64,000 nucleotides of DNA from Selenomonadaceae bacterium (GCA_017535925.1 JAFXTD010000027.1:80153-144152); one strand, 5' to 3'; positions 25,629 through 33,826 are shown, counted from the stretch's first letter. Numbers and translations are program-made. Notes: generated from the sequence alone by a model not told the origin.

Positions 25629-25811
25629 TTAAAAACCGAAGGCTACAACTCTTGCGGGCGGAATGAAGTCGCCGATAACGTTTGCCTGCACGAAATTGTT
25701 TTCATTTTGTTTGAGTAAAATTTCTCTTGGAAGTCTGATTCTGACTCCGCCCGCGATGTTTTCAAGTTGCTCTTCGCTCAAGATTTCGTCCTTCAAGATT
25801 TCTTTCGTCAT
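25629..25811 (-). CDS. double-glycine leader peptide 3
   Basis: A 60-residue precursor: a 22-residue leader MTKEILKDEILSEEQLENIAGG and a 38-residue core starting VRIRLPREIL and ending PPARVVAFGF. The core is hydrophobic and basic and has no Cys. AAAGGAGG precedes the ATG at 25811. Leader similarity to peptide 2 shows common descent, while the cores differ. It follows the GT9 gene, whose stop codon lies inside the ECF-type -35 box, and it ends at its own terminator. No sigma-A-type promoter is evident here. Confidence 0.72.
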   Translation of the reverse strand: MTKEILKDEILSEEQLENIAGGVRIRLPREILLKQNENNFVQANVIGDFIPPARVVAFGF

Positions 25812-25856
25812 TGTTATCAACCTCCTTTGCGTTTGATTTTTTCTTTCTGTCCCTTA

Positions 25857-25882
25857 TACGTTGCTTGAAAGATTTTGTTACA
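25857..25882 (-). promoter_or_regulatory. ECF-sigma-type promoter, peptide gene 3
   Basis: TGTAAC-AAAATC-N8-AA-CGTA on the minus strand. The first box includes the TAA stop codon of the GT9 gene. It lies 45 bases before the start. Confidence 0.65.
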
Positions 25883-26918
25883 CGCTCGGAAGAAATTTTT
25901 TTGCGGCTTCGAGGACTTGAGCGGGCGTGACGTTTTGCAGGCAGGCGGGCTTCGGGTAAGTCGGACACTCTTCGGCTTTGCAAGTGCACGGGCAACAAGT
26001 TTCTCGGCTCGTCAAAGCGATTGCGTTCGGATTAATCGGATGCCAGCGGTCGGGGCTTGTGCAGCCGTACATCGTGACCATTTTTATTCCGGTCGTTGCG
26101 GCAATGTGTGTGGCTCCCGTGTCGACCGTGATAAATAAATCTGCGCGGCGAAAAATTTCGGCGAGGTCTGTCAAAGAAGTTTCTCCGCAAAAATTTTCGA
26201 CGCCGCCTCCAATCGCCTCGATAACTTCATCTGCGTAGGCTCTGTCGTTCGGTGCGCCGACGATAAAAAATGCCGCGTCATAATTTTTCCTCAACTTGCG
26301 AACGACTTCGGCGAAATATTCTTTGCTCCAAGTTTTGAGCGGGAAAGTTCCTTTGACACACAGCGCGATTTTAAATTCGGCTTGCGGGAGGCGGGCAAGA
26401 AGTTTATCGGCGACGGGCGAAATTTTTTTCGGGAAGCGAGGCGTCTCGTGACCTTCAATGTTAAAAAATTTTCGAACGATCTCTTGATAAGTTTCGGCTT
26501 GCAGTGTTTTGTTGAGGTCGTGAGAAATTTCCACAACGTCTGTATAAAAAAAAGTCACGCGGCTTTTGTTGTCGTCGAAAACTTTTGACGGACAAACGCG
26601 GCGAGGAATTCTTGCAAGAAAAGTTATCAGCGCGGGACGAAGCTTGCGGTCGAAAGAAATTGCCAAGTCGAAATTCCTCCGCCGAATCTCCTTGACGAGC
26701 GCGCGCATCTTCCCGAAAGAATTTTCCTTTGCTTTGTAATCGAGGACAATCACCTCATCGACAACGGGATTATCAATGACGGCATCTTTGACGACCGGCT
26801 TGACGAGCATTGTGATTTTTGTTTCGGGAAAATTTTTTTTGATAAGCGCAAGCGCGGAAGTCGTGAGCACCACGTCGCCGAGATTGACCAGCGCATTGAC
26901 GAGAATATTTTTAAACAT
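25878..26918 (-). CDS. glycosyltransferase family 9 (LPS heptosyltransferase-like)
   Basis: A 346-residue GT-B enzyme of the ADP-heptose:LPS heptosyltransferase family. MFKNILVNALVNLGDVVLTTSAL is the N-terminal signature; FITVDTGATHIAATTGIKMVTMYGCTSPDRW is the donor-binding motif. A Cys-rich tail (ETCCPCTCKAEECPTYPKPACL) is common in this family. GGAGG lies 6 bases before the ATG at 26918. It overlaps the end of the GT2 gene, so both are one transcript. It adds a heptose-like sugar to lipid A core by analogy; specificity is not proven. Confidence 0.87.
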   Translation of the reverse strand: MFKNILVNALVNLGDVVLTTSALALIKKNFPETKITMLVKPVVKDAVIDNPVVDEVIVLDYKAKENSFGKMRALVKEIRRRNFDLAISFDRKLRPALITFLARIPRRVCPSKVFDDNKSRVTFFYTDVVEISHDLNKTLQAETYQEIVRKFFNIEGHETPRFPKKISPVADKLLARLPQAEFKIALCVKGTFPLKTWSKEYFAEVVRKLRKNYDAAFFIVGAPNDRAYADEVIEAIGGGVENFCGETSLTDLAEIFRRADLFITVDTGATHIAATTGIKMVTMYGCTSPDRWHPINPNAIALTSRETCCPCTCKAEECPTYPKPACLQNVTPAQVLEAAKKFLPSV

Positions 26919-27696
26919 CATCCGCCTCCGTGACGTGAACATTTTCTTTGCCGTAATAGTAAAGCTTGACGTACTTCGCCATCGTGTAGAAATAATGGAA
27001 GCCCGCCAACACGAAACCGATTCGCCCGTCGAGGAAACCGCCGCGCAAAAAATACATTCGGAAGCTTGCCCACAACGGATGCAAAATCATATCGAGGAGG
27101 CTCGCCGATTTTCCCTGCTCGTGAGCTTTTTTCGCGGCAAGCGTCGTGTAAAAATTCAGCTTGTTGAAGTAGTGATTCCAATCGCGATAAGGATAGTGAA
27201 CGAGATACGCCGCTTCGGGAAAATCTTTTTCTTGGCAAGTGTGATGAATTTGCGGGTGAACAAAGCCCGTGACGTAACTTCCTTTCGTCGGGAAGAGGCG
27301 CGTGACGTAATCGGGGAACCAGCCGCCGTGTTTGAGAGGTTGTCCCCAAAAATAACTCAAGCGCGCCGTTCGCCAAGCAAAATTTTTATCGTCGCGTTCA
27401 AGAATTTTTTTTATCTCGGCGGAAAGAGCAGGCGTTGCACGTTCGTCGGCGTCGATAAAAAAAACCCAATCGAATTTCGCCTGTTGAATCGCAAAAGTCT
27501 GTTGACCGCCCCAATCGCCGTTGAGCCCGCGTTGAATCACTCGCGCTCCAAGCTCGGCAGAAATTTTCGCGGTTGCGTCGTCGCTGAAGTCATCGATAAC
27601 GACGACCTCGTTCGCAAAATCTTTGACGCTCCGAATACACGCGCCGATAAATTTTTCCTCGTTCTTCGCCAAAATCAAAACGGATACTTTAGCCAT
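26911..27696 (-). CDS. glycosyltransferase family 2 (WaaE/KdtX-like)
   Basis: A 261-residue GT-A enzyme. MAKVSVLILAKNEEKFIGACIRSV is the GT2 start, VVVIDDFSDDAT the nucleotide site, and FIDADER the DxD metal motif. LSYFWGQPLKHGGWFPDYVTRLF and the C-terminal helices resemble LPS core beta-1,4-glucosyltransferases (WaaE/KdtX). GGAGG precedes the ATG. It is co-transcribed with the GT9 gene downstream. It probably decorates the inner core of LPS. Confidence 0.88.
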   Translation of the reverse strand: MAKVSVLILAKNEEKFIGACIRSVKDFANEVVVIDDFSDDATAKISAELGARVIQRGLNGDWGGQQTFAIQQAKFDWVFFIDADERATPALSAEIKKILERDDKNFAWRTARLSYFWGQPLKHGGWFPDYVTRLFPTKGSYVTGFVHPQIHHTCQEKDFPEAAYLVHYPYRDWNHYFNKLNFYTTLAAKKAHEQGKSASLLDMILHPLWASFRMYFLRGGFLDGRIGFVLAGFHYFYTMAKYVKLYYYGKENVHVTEADDV

Positions 27697-27827
27697 TCAG
27701 TTCCTCCAAAAAAATTTTTTCGCCGGCGACGGTTCATTTATCAAAATTCTAACGATTGACATAAATATTTCATCCTTTCCTTTTGAAAATTTTTGTGATA
27801 AAATTGCGGCGAAAGGAGCTGGTTATC

Positions 27828-28112
27828 ATGTACGCAATCGCTTTTGACTTAAAAATCGATGACCTTAAACGCGAGTACGGCGACCCTTACAACGGTGCTT
27901 ACGATGAAATTCGCCGCGAACTTACTATGCTCGGTTTCGATTGGACACAGGGAAGTGTTTACATCAACAACAACGAAAAAGATTCTCTGACTACCGTTTA
28001 TAAGGCAATAAACAAGCTGTCGAAAATCGGCTGGTTCAAGCGCAGTGTACGAGACATTCGCGCTTTCAAAGTTGAAGATTGGTCTGACTTTACGGAAGTG
28101 GTTAAAGCTTAA
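27828..28112 (+). CDS. vapD: VapD family endoribonuclease-like protein
   Basis: A 94-residue protein matching the VapD family: [37 protein letters not shown], then QGSVYIN. VapD has a Cas2-like ferredoxin fold and acts as a ribonuclease toxin in several pathogens. AAAGGAG precedes the ATG at 27828. The gene stands alone, on the opposite strand to the glycan genes, and no VapX-type antitoxin is adjacent. A terminator follows. There is no cas1 or CRISPR array here, so a Cas2 role is not supported. Confidence 0.85.
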   Translation: MYAIAFDLKIDDLKREYGDPYNGAYDEIRRELTMLGFDWTQGSVYINNNEKDSLTTVYKAINKLSKIGWFKRSVRDIRAFKVEDWSDFTEVVKA

Positions 28113-28119
28113 AAGACAT

Positions 28120-28150
28120 TTCCTGCCTCGAATGTTCGGGGCTTTTTTTT
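28120..28150 (+). terminator. terminator after vapD
   Basis: CCTCGAA-TG-TTCGGGG stem followed by CTTTTTTTT on the plus strand, about 15 bases after the vapD stop. Confidence 0.75.
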
Positions 28151-29297
28151 ATTGTCGAATAATTTTTTCGAGCCGCCTTGCAAAATTCACGGGCGAAAAA
28201 TCTTCACCCGCTGCTTGAAGATTTTTTTCATACGTCGAAAAATTTTTGTCGAAGTCGTTGATAAAAGTTTCGAGGACGCCGGCGAGGTCGTTGAGGTTGC
28301 CGCTTTGAAAAGTTTCGCCGACGCGGTAGAGGTCGAAAACTTCGGGATTCATATCGTCACTTGCAACGACGGGTTTGCCGAAGCCGATCGCCGTGAAAAG
28401 CATTCCGCCCCAATGATAACGATAGCGCGGCGCGGAATACGGCATCAAAAGTGCGTCGACATTCATAATCGCCTGCTGCCATTCCGCTCCGATTAAACCT
28501 TTGTGCAAAAAACTCAAGCCCTCGACGCCGCGATATTGTTCGATAATTTTTTCAAAGTCCTCCGAGTCTTCCGCGTGCATTGTCGAACCTTGAACCAACA
28601 ACTCAACCTGCCGCGTGTATTTGCCTTTGAGATAAACCTCAAGCAAGCCGCGCAGATTTTTTTCACGACGATACTGCCCGAAGAATCCGATTTTTAATAT
28701 CTTGGAATTTTCATTCCTAATTCCTAATTCCTCATTCCTAATTGTTAAAAGGTCGCGGGCGGTGTAAGTCGGAGGATAAATCGTGAAAATATTTTCGCGC
28801 CGCTCGCCGAAAATCGAATCGCCGAAAGTCAACACGACCGGCTTGATATTTTTGTTCGTCGAAAGTTTTTCCGCTTCCGCCAAAAATTTCGGAGCCTCTT
28901 TCGGATTGATTCCGTGCAAAATAAAAATCAGCGGCACGGAAATTTTTTTTAAGTCGCTGTAATTTAATGAGCGCAAATATCTGTAAGTCGAAGTCGGGAC
29001 AATCAGCGCGTCGAATTTTTTTTGAGAGAGCAACAGTTGGCTGTACCAACGTTGCCGATTAAATTCGCGTCGAAGGGAAGCCAAAAGTTTTTTCCAGCCG
29101 CGCGAATTTGTGTAAGTCACGGCATCGCCCTTGAGCCTCGTCACGGGTGTTTGATAATCGAATTGGAACGAAAAATTTTCCGGAACGTAAAACTCGACCT
29201 CGTGACCGAGAGCTTTGAACTCCTCGACCAAAATCCTGTCAAACTCAACCTCGTGACCGCCGGGCGTCATTATGTTTTCAAATATCGCAAGCTTCAT
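28149..29297 (-). CDS. glycosyltransferase, GT4-like
   Basis: A 382-residue GT-B protein. The N-terminus MKLAIFENIMTPGGHEVEFDRIL and VPLIFILHGINPKE belong to the acceptor domain; ILKIGFFGQYRREKNLRGLLEVYL opens the donor domain. WGGMLFTAIGFGKPVVASDDMNPEVFDLY is the EX7E-like region, with the usual first Glu absent. Residues 185-199 (TIRNEELGIRNENSK) are encoded by a short tandem repeat at 28701-28745, an in-frame insertion in the interdomain linker. The start overlaps the end of the VirK-like gene. It probably acts on surface glycan. Confidence 0.8.
   Translation of the reverse strand: MKLAIFENIMTPGGHEVEFDRILVEEFKALGHEVEFYVPENFSFQFDYQTPVTRLKGDAVTYTNSRGWKKLLASLRREFNRQRWYSQLLLSQKKFDALIVPTSTYRYLRSLNYSDLKKISVPLIFILHGINPKEAPKFLAEAEKLSTNKNIKPVVLTFGDSIFGERRENIFTIYPPTYTARDLLTIRNEELGIRNENSKILKIGFFGQYRREKNLRGLLEVYLKGKYTRQVELLVQGSTMHAEDSEDFEKIIEQYRGVEGLSFLHKGLIGAEWQQAIMNVDALLMPYSAPRYRYHWGGMLFTAIGFGKPVVASDDMNPEVFDLYRVGETFQSGNLNDLAGVLETFINDFDKNFSTYEKNLQAAGEDFSPVNFARRLEKIIRQ
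28701..28745. repeat. short tandem repeat inside a coding region
   Basis: ATTCCTAATTCCTAATTCCTC-type repeats, with the same unit as at 30312 and 37250. They are in frame with the glycosyltransferase gene and add about 15 residues to it. Confidence 0.75.
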
Positions 29298-30201
29298 TTT
29301 TAAATCCTCTCAAAGTTTCCTCAATCGATTTATCCAACTCGTCAAGCAAAGCGAATCGCCGCCGATATTGCGCCCGCTTGTGAGAGGGAATTTCCTCGAC
29401 GGTCTTGCGCGTTTCAATCAAAGGCAACTCGTAAAATCTTTCGTCGCTCGTCGGAAGACCGCCCGCCTCTTTCCAAAAATCGCTGAAGGAAGTTTTCAAT
29501 TTTCTGTCGCGGCGGACGTGATTGTTCGCGTAGTAGCCCTCGTTCGTGACGGCAAAAATTTTTTTCACGCCGAAATTTCTTGCCACAGCCTGCGCGGCGT
29601 AGAGAATCAAATTTTTCGTGCGGTAAGCGTGACATTTTTTTGTAATGCGCTTGACAAGTTCTTTGGCGTCGTCGACGTTCGGTCCTTGCATGGCACCGAT
29701 CCACATCGCCCAATCGCCTTCGTGAGTCTTCGCTATCCAAAATAAAATTTGATAGACGGGCACCTCGTCCGGTAAATTGAACATGACAGCTGCCAATCCT
29801 TCTTTGCGTTGACCCGACTCCGCGCACAAAACCAAATTCATTTCGCCGAGCGTCTCATCCAAATTCATTCGCCACAGCTCAATTTTTTTGTCGCCGTAAA
29901 GTTTGAGCATGAAGTCTTCGTTGAAACGCTCCGACAAAAATTTCATGTTCTCCTCGATAAGCCGCGCCCGCTCCTCGAAGGTCGACCGATAATAAAAAAA
30001 TGCCCGCGTTGCCTGTTCGTAGACAAACGGATAACCTTGCGCGACCTTCGACAGCAATTCCGATTGCGCAAAAAATTTTTCGAGGCGGTTCATGCGTTGA
30101 GGATGAAGACAACACCTCGCCAAGAAGACTGCAAATCGATGAGCCTCGCGAGGATTGTTCAAGTCGTAAATTTTTTTTCCGAGTTCGATAAAGTTCGCCA
30201 T
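29278..30201 (-). CDS. VirK/YbjX family (DUF535) protein
   Basis: A 307-residue protein of the DUF535 family: RFAVFLARCCLHPQRMNRLEKFF near residue 25, EMNLVLCAESGQRKEGLAAVMFN, QILFWIAKTHEGDWAMWIGAMQGPN, and the conserved LPTSDERFYELPL near the end. VirK and YbjX are associated with resistance to antimicrobial peptides and LPS modification in enterobacteria; the mechanism is unknown. GGGAG lies 8 bases before the ATG at 30201. It shares an operon with the downstream glycosyltransferase (overlapping ends). Confidence 0.85.
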   Translation of the reverse strand: MANFIELGKKIYDLNNPREAHRFAVFLARCCLHPQRMNRLEKFFAQSELLSKVAQGYPFVYEQATRAFFYYRSTFEERARLIEENMKFLSERFNEDFMLKLYGDKKIELWRMNLDETLGEMNLVLCAESGQRKEGLAAVMFNLPDEVPVYQILFWIAKTHEGDWAMWIGAMQGPNVDDAKELVKRITKKCHAYRTKNLILYAAQAVARNFGVKKIFAVTNEGYYANNHVRRDRKLKTSFSDFWKEAGGLPTSDERFYELPLIETRKTVEEIPSHKRAQYRRRFALLDELDKSIEETLRGFKNEACDI

Positions 30202-30254
30202 AAATTTTTCTCCCAAATCATTCTGCGCCGATTATACCATAAACAAAATTAAAA

Positions 30255-30283
30255 TTGCATTGACTTTCACGATTTGATAAAAT
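30255..30283 (+). promoter_or_regulatory. putative sigma-A promoter for rnj
   Basis: TTGCAT, 17-base spacer, TAAAAT on the plus strand. A palindromic short-repeat region separates it from the gene start. Confidence 0.45.
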
Positions 30284-30311
30284 GCCTTTAAGCGTTGAGA
30301 GTTCGGAAAAG

Positions 30312-30384
30312 CAATTAGGAATGCGAAATGCGCAATGCGTAATGAAAAAATAATTGCGCATTACGAATTACGAATTACGCATTG
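30312..30384. repeat. short tandem repeat forming a large hairpin upstream of rnj
   Basis: The left arm has AATGCGAAATGCGCAATGCGT; the right arm has GCGCATTACGAATTACGAATTACGC. The arms are roughly inverse, so the leader of the rnj mRNA could fold into a long imperfect hairpin. Confidence 0.65.
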
Positions 30385-30405
30385 TTAAAAGGGAGGAGAT
30401 TCTAT

Positions 30406-32079
30406 TTGAGAATAGACCAACGAGGCGATAACAAACTAAAAATTATTCCATTGGGCGGGCTCGGCGAAATCGGCAAGAACATGACGCTTATCCGCTACGG
30501 CGACGAAATGATTATGATTGACGCAGGGCTCATGTTCCCCGAAAATGATATGCTCGGCATTGATTTGGTTATCCCCGATATTTCCTACGTCATGGAAAAT
30601 AAAACTTGCCTCAAGGCGATAATACTCACTCACGGACACGAAGACCATATCGGCGCGTTGCCTTTCATTTTAAAAAATCTTTCCGTCCCCGTCTACGGCA
30701 CAAAACTCACGCTCGGCATTTTATCCGGTCGGCTCAAAGAGGACGGAGTCGAATGCAAAAATCTGCGCGCGGTGTCCGGCGGCGAAATTATAATGGTCGG
30801 TTGTTTCAGCGTCGGCTTCATTCGCGTGAATCACTCAATCCCCGATTCGGTCGGCTTGTCGATTAAAACACCCGTCGGCATGATTGTTCACACGGGCGAC
30901 TTCAAATTGGATTACACACCGATTGACGGCAAGATGACTGACTTCCGCCGCTTTGCCGATTTGGGAGCGCGAGGCGTTTTGCTTTTGATGGCTGATTCGA
31001 CGAACGCGGAAAAGGAAGGTCACACCCCCAGCGAACGAACTGTCGGGGCAGCTTTCAATCGTGAATTTCAAAACGCGCCCGGCAGAATCATCGTTGCAAC
31101 TTTTTCCTCGAACGTCCACAGGATTCAGCAAGCGATTGATACGGCGATTCGCTATCGTCGACGCGTGGCGATTTTGGGACGCAGCATGGTGAACGTCGTT
31201 GCAACTTCCCTTGAGCTCGGCTACCTTCACGCGCCCGAAGGCACAATCATTGACATTGAGGACATAAGAAGTTATCCCGCAAACAAAATCGTGATAATCA
31301 CGACGGGCAGCCAAGGCGAACCGATGAGCGCGTTGACTCGTATGGCAATGAGCGACCACAGGCAAGTTGATGTTATTCCCGGCGACACCGTGATTATTTC
31401 CGCCACGCCCATTCCCGGCAATGAAAAACTCGTTGCAAAGACCGTTGACAATCTTTTGAAGCTCGGAGCAAATGTGATTCACCGCCGCGAAGAAGGAATT
31501 CACGTTTCGGGACACGCCGCCCGCGATGAGTTGCGCTTGATTCACAATCTGGTAAGACCGAAATTTTTTATGCCCGTTCACGGCGAACTTCATCATTTGG
31601 TTGCGCATGCCAAGCTTGCCGAAGAACTGGGCATGAACCGCGAAAATATTTTAATCGGCGAAAACGGAGCCGTCATTGAACTCACTCGTGACAGCGGAAA
31701 AATCGCGGGGCATGTCAACGCGGGCGTTATCATGGTCGACGGGCTGGGCGTCGGCGATGTCGGCAATATCGTTTTGCGCGACCGCCGCCAACTTTCTCAA
31801 GACGGAATTTTAATCGTCGTCGTGACAATGAATCGCGCTTCCGGAAAAATCATTTCCGGTCCCGATATTGTTTCAAGAGGCTTCGTCTATGTCCGCGAAT
31901 CCGAACAACTCATGGACGACGCAAGAAGCAGAGTCTTCCAAGTTCTCCGACGCTGCAGAGAAGAACAAATTTCCGATTGGATGACGATTAAGCTCAATAT
32001 CCGCGACGCCCTTGCACAATTTCTTTTTGAACAAACTCGACGACGCCCGATGATTCTTCCGATTATCGTTGAAGTGTAA
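30406..32079 (+). CDS. rnj: ribonuclease J
   Basis: A 557-residue metallo-beta-lactamase/beta-CASP nuclease that degrades and processes RNA from the 5' end. Motifs are KIIPLGGLGEIGKNMT, the zinc site THGHEDHIGALPF, VHTGDFKLD, ADSTNAE, and the beta-CASP GRSMVNVV and SGHAARDEL. The TTG start at 30406 was chosen for GGGAGG nine bases upstream. It is monocistronic with a terminator. Whether it is the J1 or J2 paralog cannot be told. Confidence 0.94.
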   Translation: MRIDQRGDNKLKIIPLGGLGEIGKNMTLIRYGDEMIMIDAGLMFPENDMLGIDLVIPDISYVMENKTCLKAIILTHGHEDHIGALPFILKNLSVPVYGTKLTLGILSGRLKEDGVECKNLRAVSGGEIIMVGCFSVGFIRVNHSIPDSVGLSIKTPVGMIVHTGDFKLDYTPIDGKMTDFRRFADLGARGVLLLMADSTNAEKEGHTPSERTVGAAFNREFQNAPGRIIVATFSSNVHRIQQAIDTAIRYRRRVAILGRSMVNVVATSLELGYLHAPEGTIIDIEDIRSYPANKIVIITTGSQGEPMSALTRMAMSDHRQVDVIPGDTVIISATPIPGNEKLVAKTVDNLLKLGANVIHRREEGIHVSGHAARDELRLIHNLVRPKFFMPVHGELHHLVAHAKLAEELGMNRENILIGENGAVIELTRDSGKIAGHVNAGVIMVDGLGVGDVGNIVLRDRRQLSQDGILIVVVTMNRASGKIISGPDIVSRGFVYVRESEQLMDDARSRVFQVLRRCREEQISDWMTIKLNIRDALAQFLFEQTRRRPMILPIIVEV

Positions 32080-32080
32080 A

Positions 32081-32116
32081 AAAAATCCTCCGCCCGCCAG
32101 AGTGGAGGATTTTTTG
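32081..32116. terminator. bidirectional terminator
   Basis: AATCCTCC...GGAGGATT with A and T runs on both sides, between converging rnj and the DUF2939-like gene. Confidence 0.85.
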
Positions 32117-32128
32117 TTGCAAAGATTT

Positions 32129-33148
32129 TTATTCGGGTAATTTGTCGAGGAGTTTCAAATTCGTGCCGTCCGCGAAAATTATTTCCGTCACTTCGATATG
32201 AATATCTTTTTTCTTGAAGCCGTGTTTCATTGCGTCGGCGTCGGCTCTCACGAAGGGATTTAAAGTCTTGGTCAAGTTAAAAATTTGAGTACCCTGTTCG
32301 GCTCGGCTCATGTCGATTGCAAACGGCGCAAGGCTTTCGCGGTCGCCTCTGTCGAGGACAACATTGCCGATAACTTTGGCAAGCGGCTTGTCGAAATGAA
32401 CATCAGCCTTTATCGCGAGGTTGAGCGTCTGTGAAAAGCCGTATTCATCGCCGCCCGCATTTTCAACAATGAAACTTTTTACTTTAAAAATTTCGTCCAT
32501 CTTGTGACCAATCGGCGCGTTGAGTGAATTGAGTTTGCGCTTGAGCGAACGACGATAGCCGCTGTAATAACTTTCAAAGCCTTTTGCGTCTTTGATTCGC
32601 CAATCGTTTTCGCCGAACGGTTCAAGTTCCATTTCAATCTCAAAATTGAATTTCATGTACGAATTGTAAAATATCGCCGTGACGATTCGTGAGCTGCCGT
32701 CCTTTTGCGGCTTGGAAATGCTTTTGATTTGGCAGGAGGTCACGCCCGATTCTTTGAAAAATTTTTGCGCTTCGGTTAAATTTTTCGGGAAGGTCACCTT
32801 GCCCGTCGAAATGTATTCTTCCAAAGCCGCACGCCCGCTCGTCACGAAATCGGGCTTGAGTTTGTCGTAGCGTTGTTGAAGTTCGTCCATTGAGTAAGCG
32901 GTCGGGGCAAGCGTCGAATTTATCTGCGCCGTCAAAATTTCTTCAGCCGCCCGCTCAAGCAACTTGTCAACGTCGATGCATTTTTCGAAAGTTTCAAGGT
33001 CGTGCGCCTCGATTGCATGACGAGCGATAACTGCGGGATTGCCGCCGCGACTTTTGAGCTGCCGATAACTTTGATAAGCCGCGAAACCGACTCCAATCGT
33101 CACAATCAACAGGACGACGCCCGCCGCCAAAATTTTTTTCGTGTTCAT
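32129..33148 (-). CDS. membrane-anchored protein, DUF2939-like
   Basis: 339 residues with an N-terminal membrane anchor (KKILAAGVVLLIVTIGVGFAAY) and the rest probably periplasmic. NPAVIARHAIEAHDLETFEKCIDVDKLL resembles the DUF2939 start; the family match is tentative. A second part (residues 220-339) has a beta-rich LNLAIKADVHFDKPLAKV segment. The ATG overlaps the trmD stop (ATGA), so it is the last gene of the ylqD-rimM-trmD transcript. Function unknown. Confidence 0.65.
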   Translation of the reverse strand: MNTKKILAAGVVLLIVTIGVGFAAYQSYRQLKSRGGNPAVIARHAIEAHDLETFEKCIDVDKLLERAAEEILTAQINSTLAPTAYSMDELQQRYDKLKPDFVTSGRAALEEYISTGKVTFPKNLTEAQKFFKESGVTSCQIKSISKPQKDGSSRIVTAIFYNSYMKFNFEIEMELEPFGENDWRIKDAKGFESYYSGYRRSLKRKLNSLNAPIGHKMDEIFKVKSFIVENAGGDEYGFSQTLNLAIKADVHFDKPLAKVIGNVVLDRGDRESLAPFAIDMSRAEQGTQIFNLTKTLNPFVRADADAMKHGFKKKDIHIEVTEIIFADGTNLKLLDKLPE

Positions 33149-33825
33149 TTTATCAAATCGGGTCTCCTGGTTCGTGTGAGGTTCAAAGCTTGAGCCTCGC
33201 GCCATTTTTTTATTTCAGCGTGATTGCCCGACAACAAAACTTCGGGCACGATTTTCCCTTCAAAGTCTCGCGGGCGTGTGTATTGCGGGAAGCCGAGCAA
33301 GCCGTCGAAGAAAGAATCGGTCTGCGCAGATTCAGCCGAGCCCAAAACATTCGGCAACATGCGAGCCACAGCGTCGACGATAACCATCGCGGGCAATTCG
33401 CCGCCGGTCAAAACATAATCGCCGATTGAAATCAATTCGTCGGCAAGGTCGTAAATCCTCGCGTCGAAGCCCTCGTAGTGTCCGCAGACGAAAATAATTT
33501 GTTCAAGCGCGGCGAGGTCTTTGGCTTTTGCTTGAGTGAAAATTTCGCCGGCAGGGTCGGTGATAATTATCTTGCACGAAAAATTTTCGTCGGACTTGTT
33601 CAAAACATCACGGACGGCACGATAGACGGGTTCGGGTTTGAGAACCATGCCCGCGCCTCCTCCGAACGGCGAATCGTCAACTTGTCTGTGCTTGTCGAAG
33701 GCGAAGTCTCTAAGTTGCGTGAAGCGAATCTCCAAAATTTTTTTTTCGACGGCGCGTTTGATGATGCTTTCGCCGAAGACGCCCGCGAACATTTCGGGGA
33801 AGAGCGTGATGATGTCGATTAACAT
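33145..33825 (-). CDS. trmD: tRNA (guanine37-N1)-methyltransferase
   Basis: TrmD methylates G37 of tRNAs using S-adenosylmethionine and prevents frameshifting. The 226-residue protein has MLIDIITLFPEMFAGVF, the DDSPFGGGAGMVLKPEPV motif, the knot segment ICGHYEG-type (VCGHYEGFDARI), and ISIGDYVLTGGELPAM. The ATG at 33825 was chosen as the conserved N-terminus; its ribosome site is weak because a short repeat fills the 1-2 base gap after rimM. Order ylqD-rimM-trmD is typical of Firmicutes. Confidence 0.95.
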   Translation of the reverse strand: MLIDIITLFPEMFAGVFGESIIKRAVEKKILEIRFTQLRDFAFDKHRQVDDSPFGGGAGMVLKPEPVYRAVRDVLNKSDENFSCKIIITDPAGEIFTQAKAKDLAALEQIIFVCGHYEGFDARIYDLADELISIGDYVLTGGELPAMVIVDAVARMLPNVLGSAESAQTDSFFDGLLGFPQYTRPRDFEGKIVPEVLLSGNHAEIKKWREAQALNLTRTRRPDLIK

Positions 33826-33826
33826 T

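Noticed and set aside
25162..25632. Plus-strand frame of 156 codons over peptide gene 2
   Set aside because: It runs antisense across two promoters and a terminator and has no family pattern, while the minus-strand peptide genes have leader motifs and ribosome sites.
27828..28112. VapD as a Cas2 of a CRISPR system
   Set aside because: The sequence is VapD-like and no cas genes or repeat array are near.
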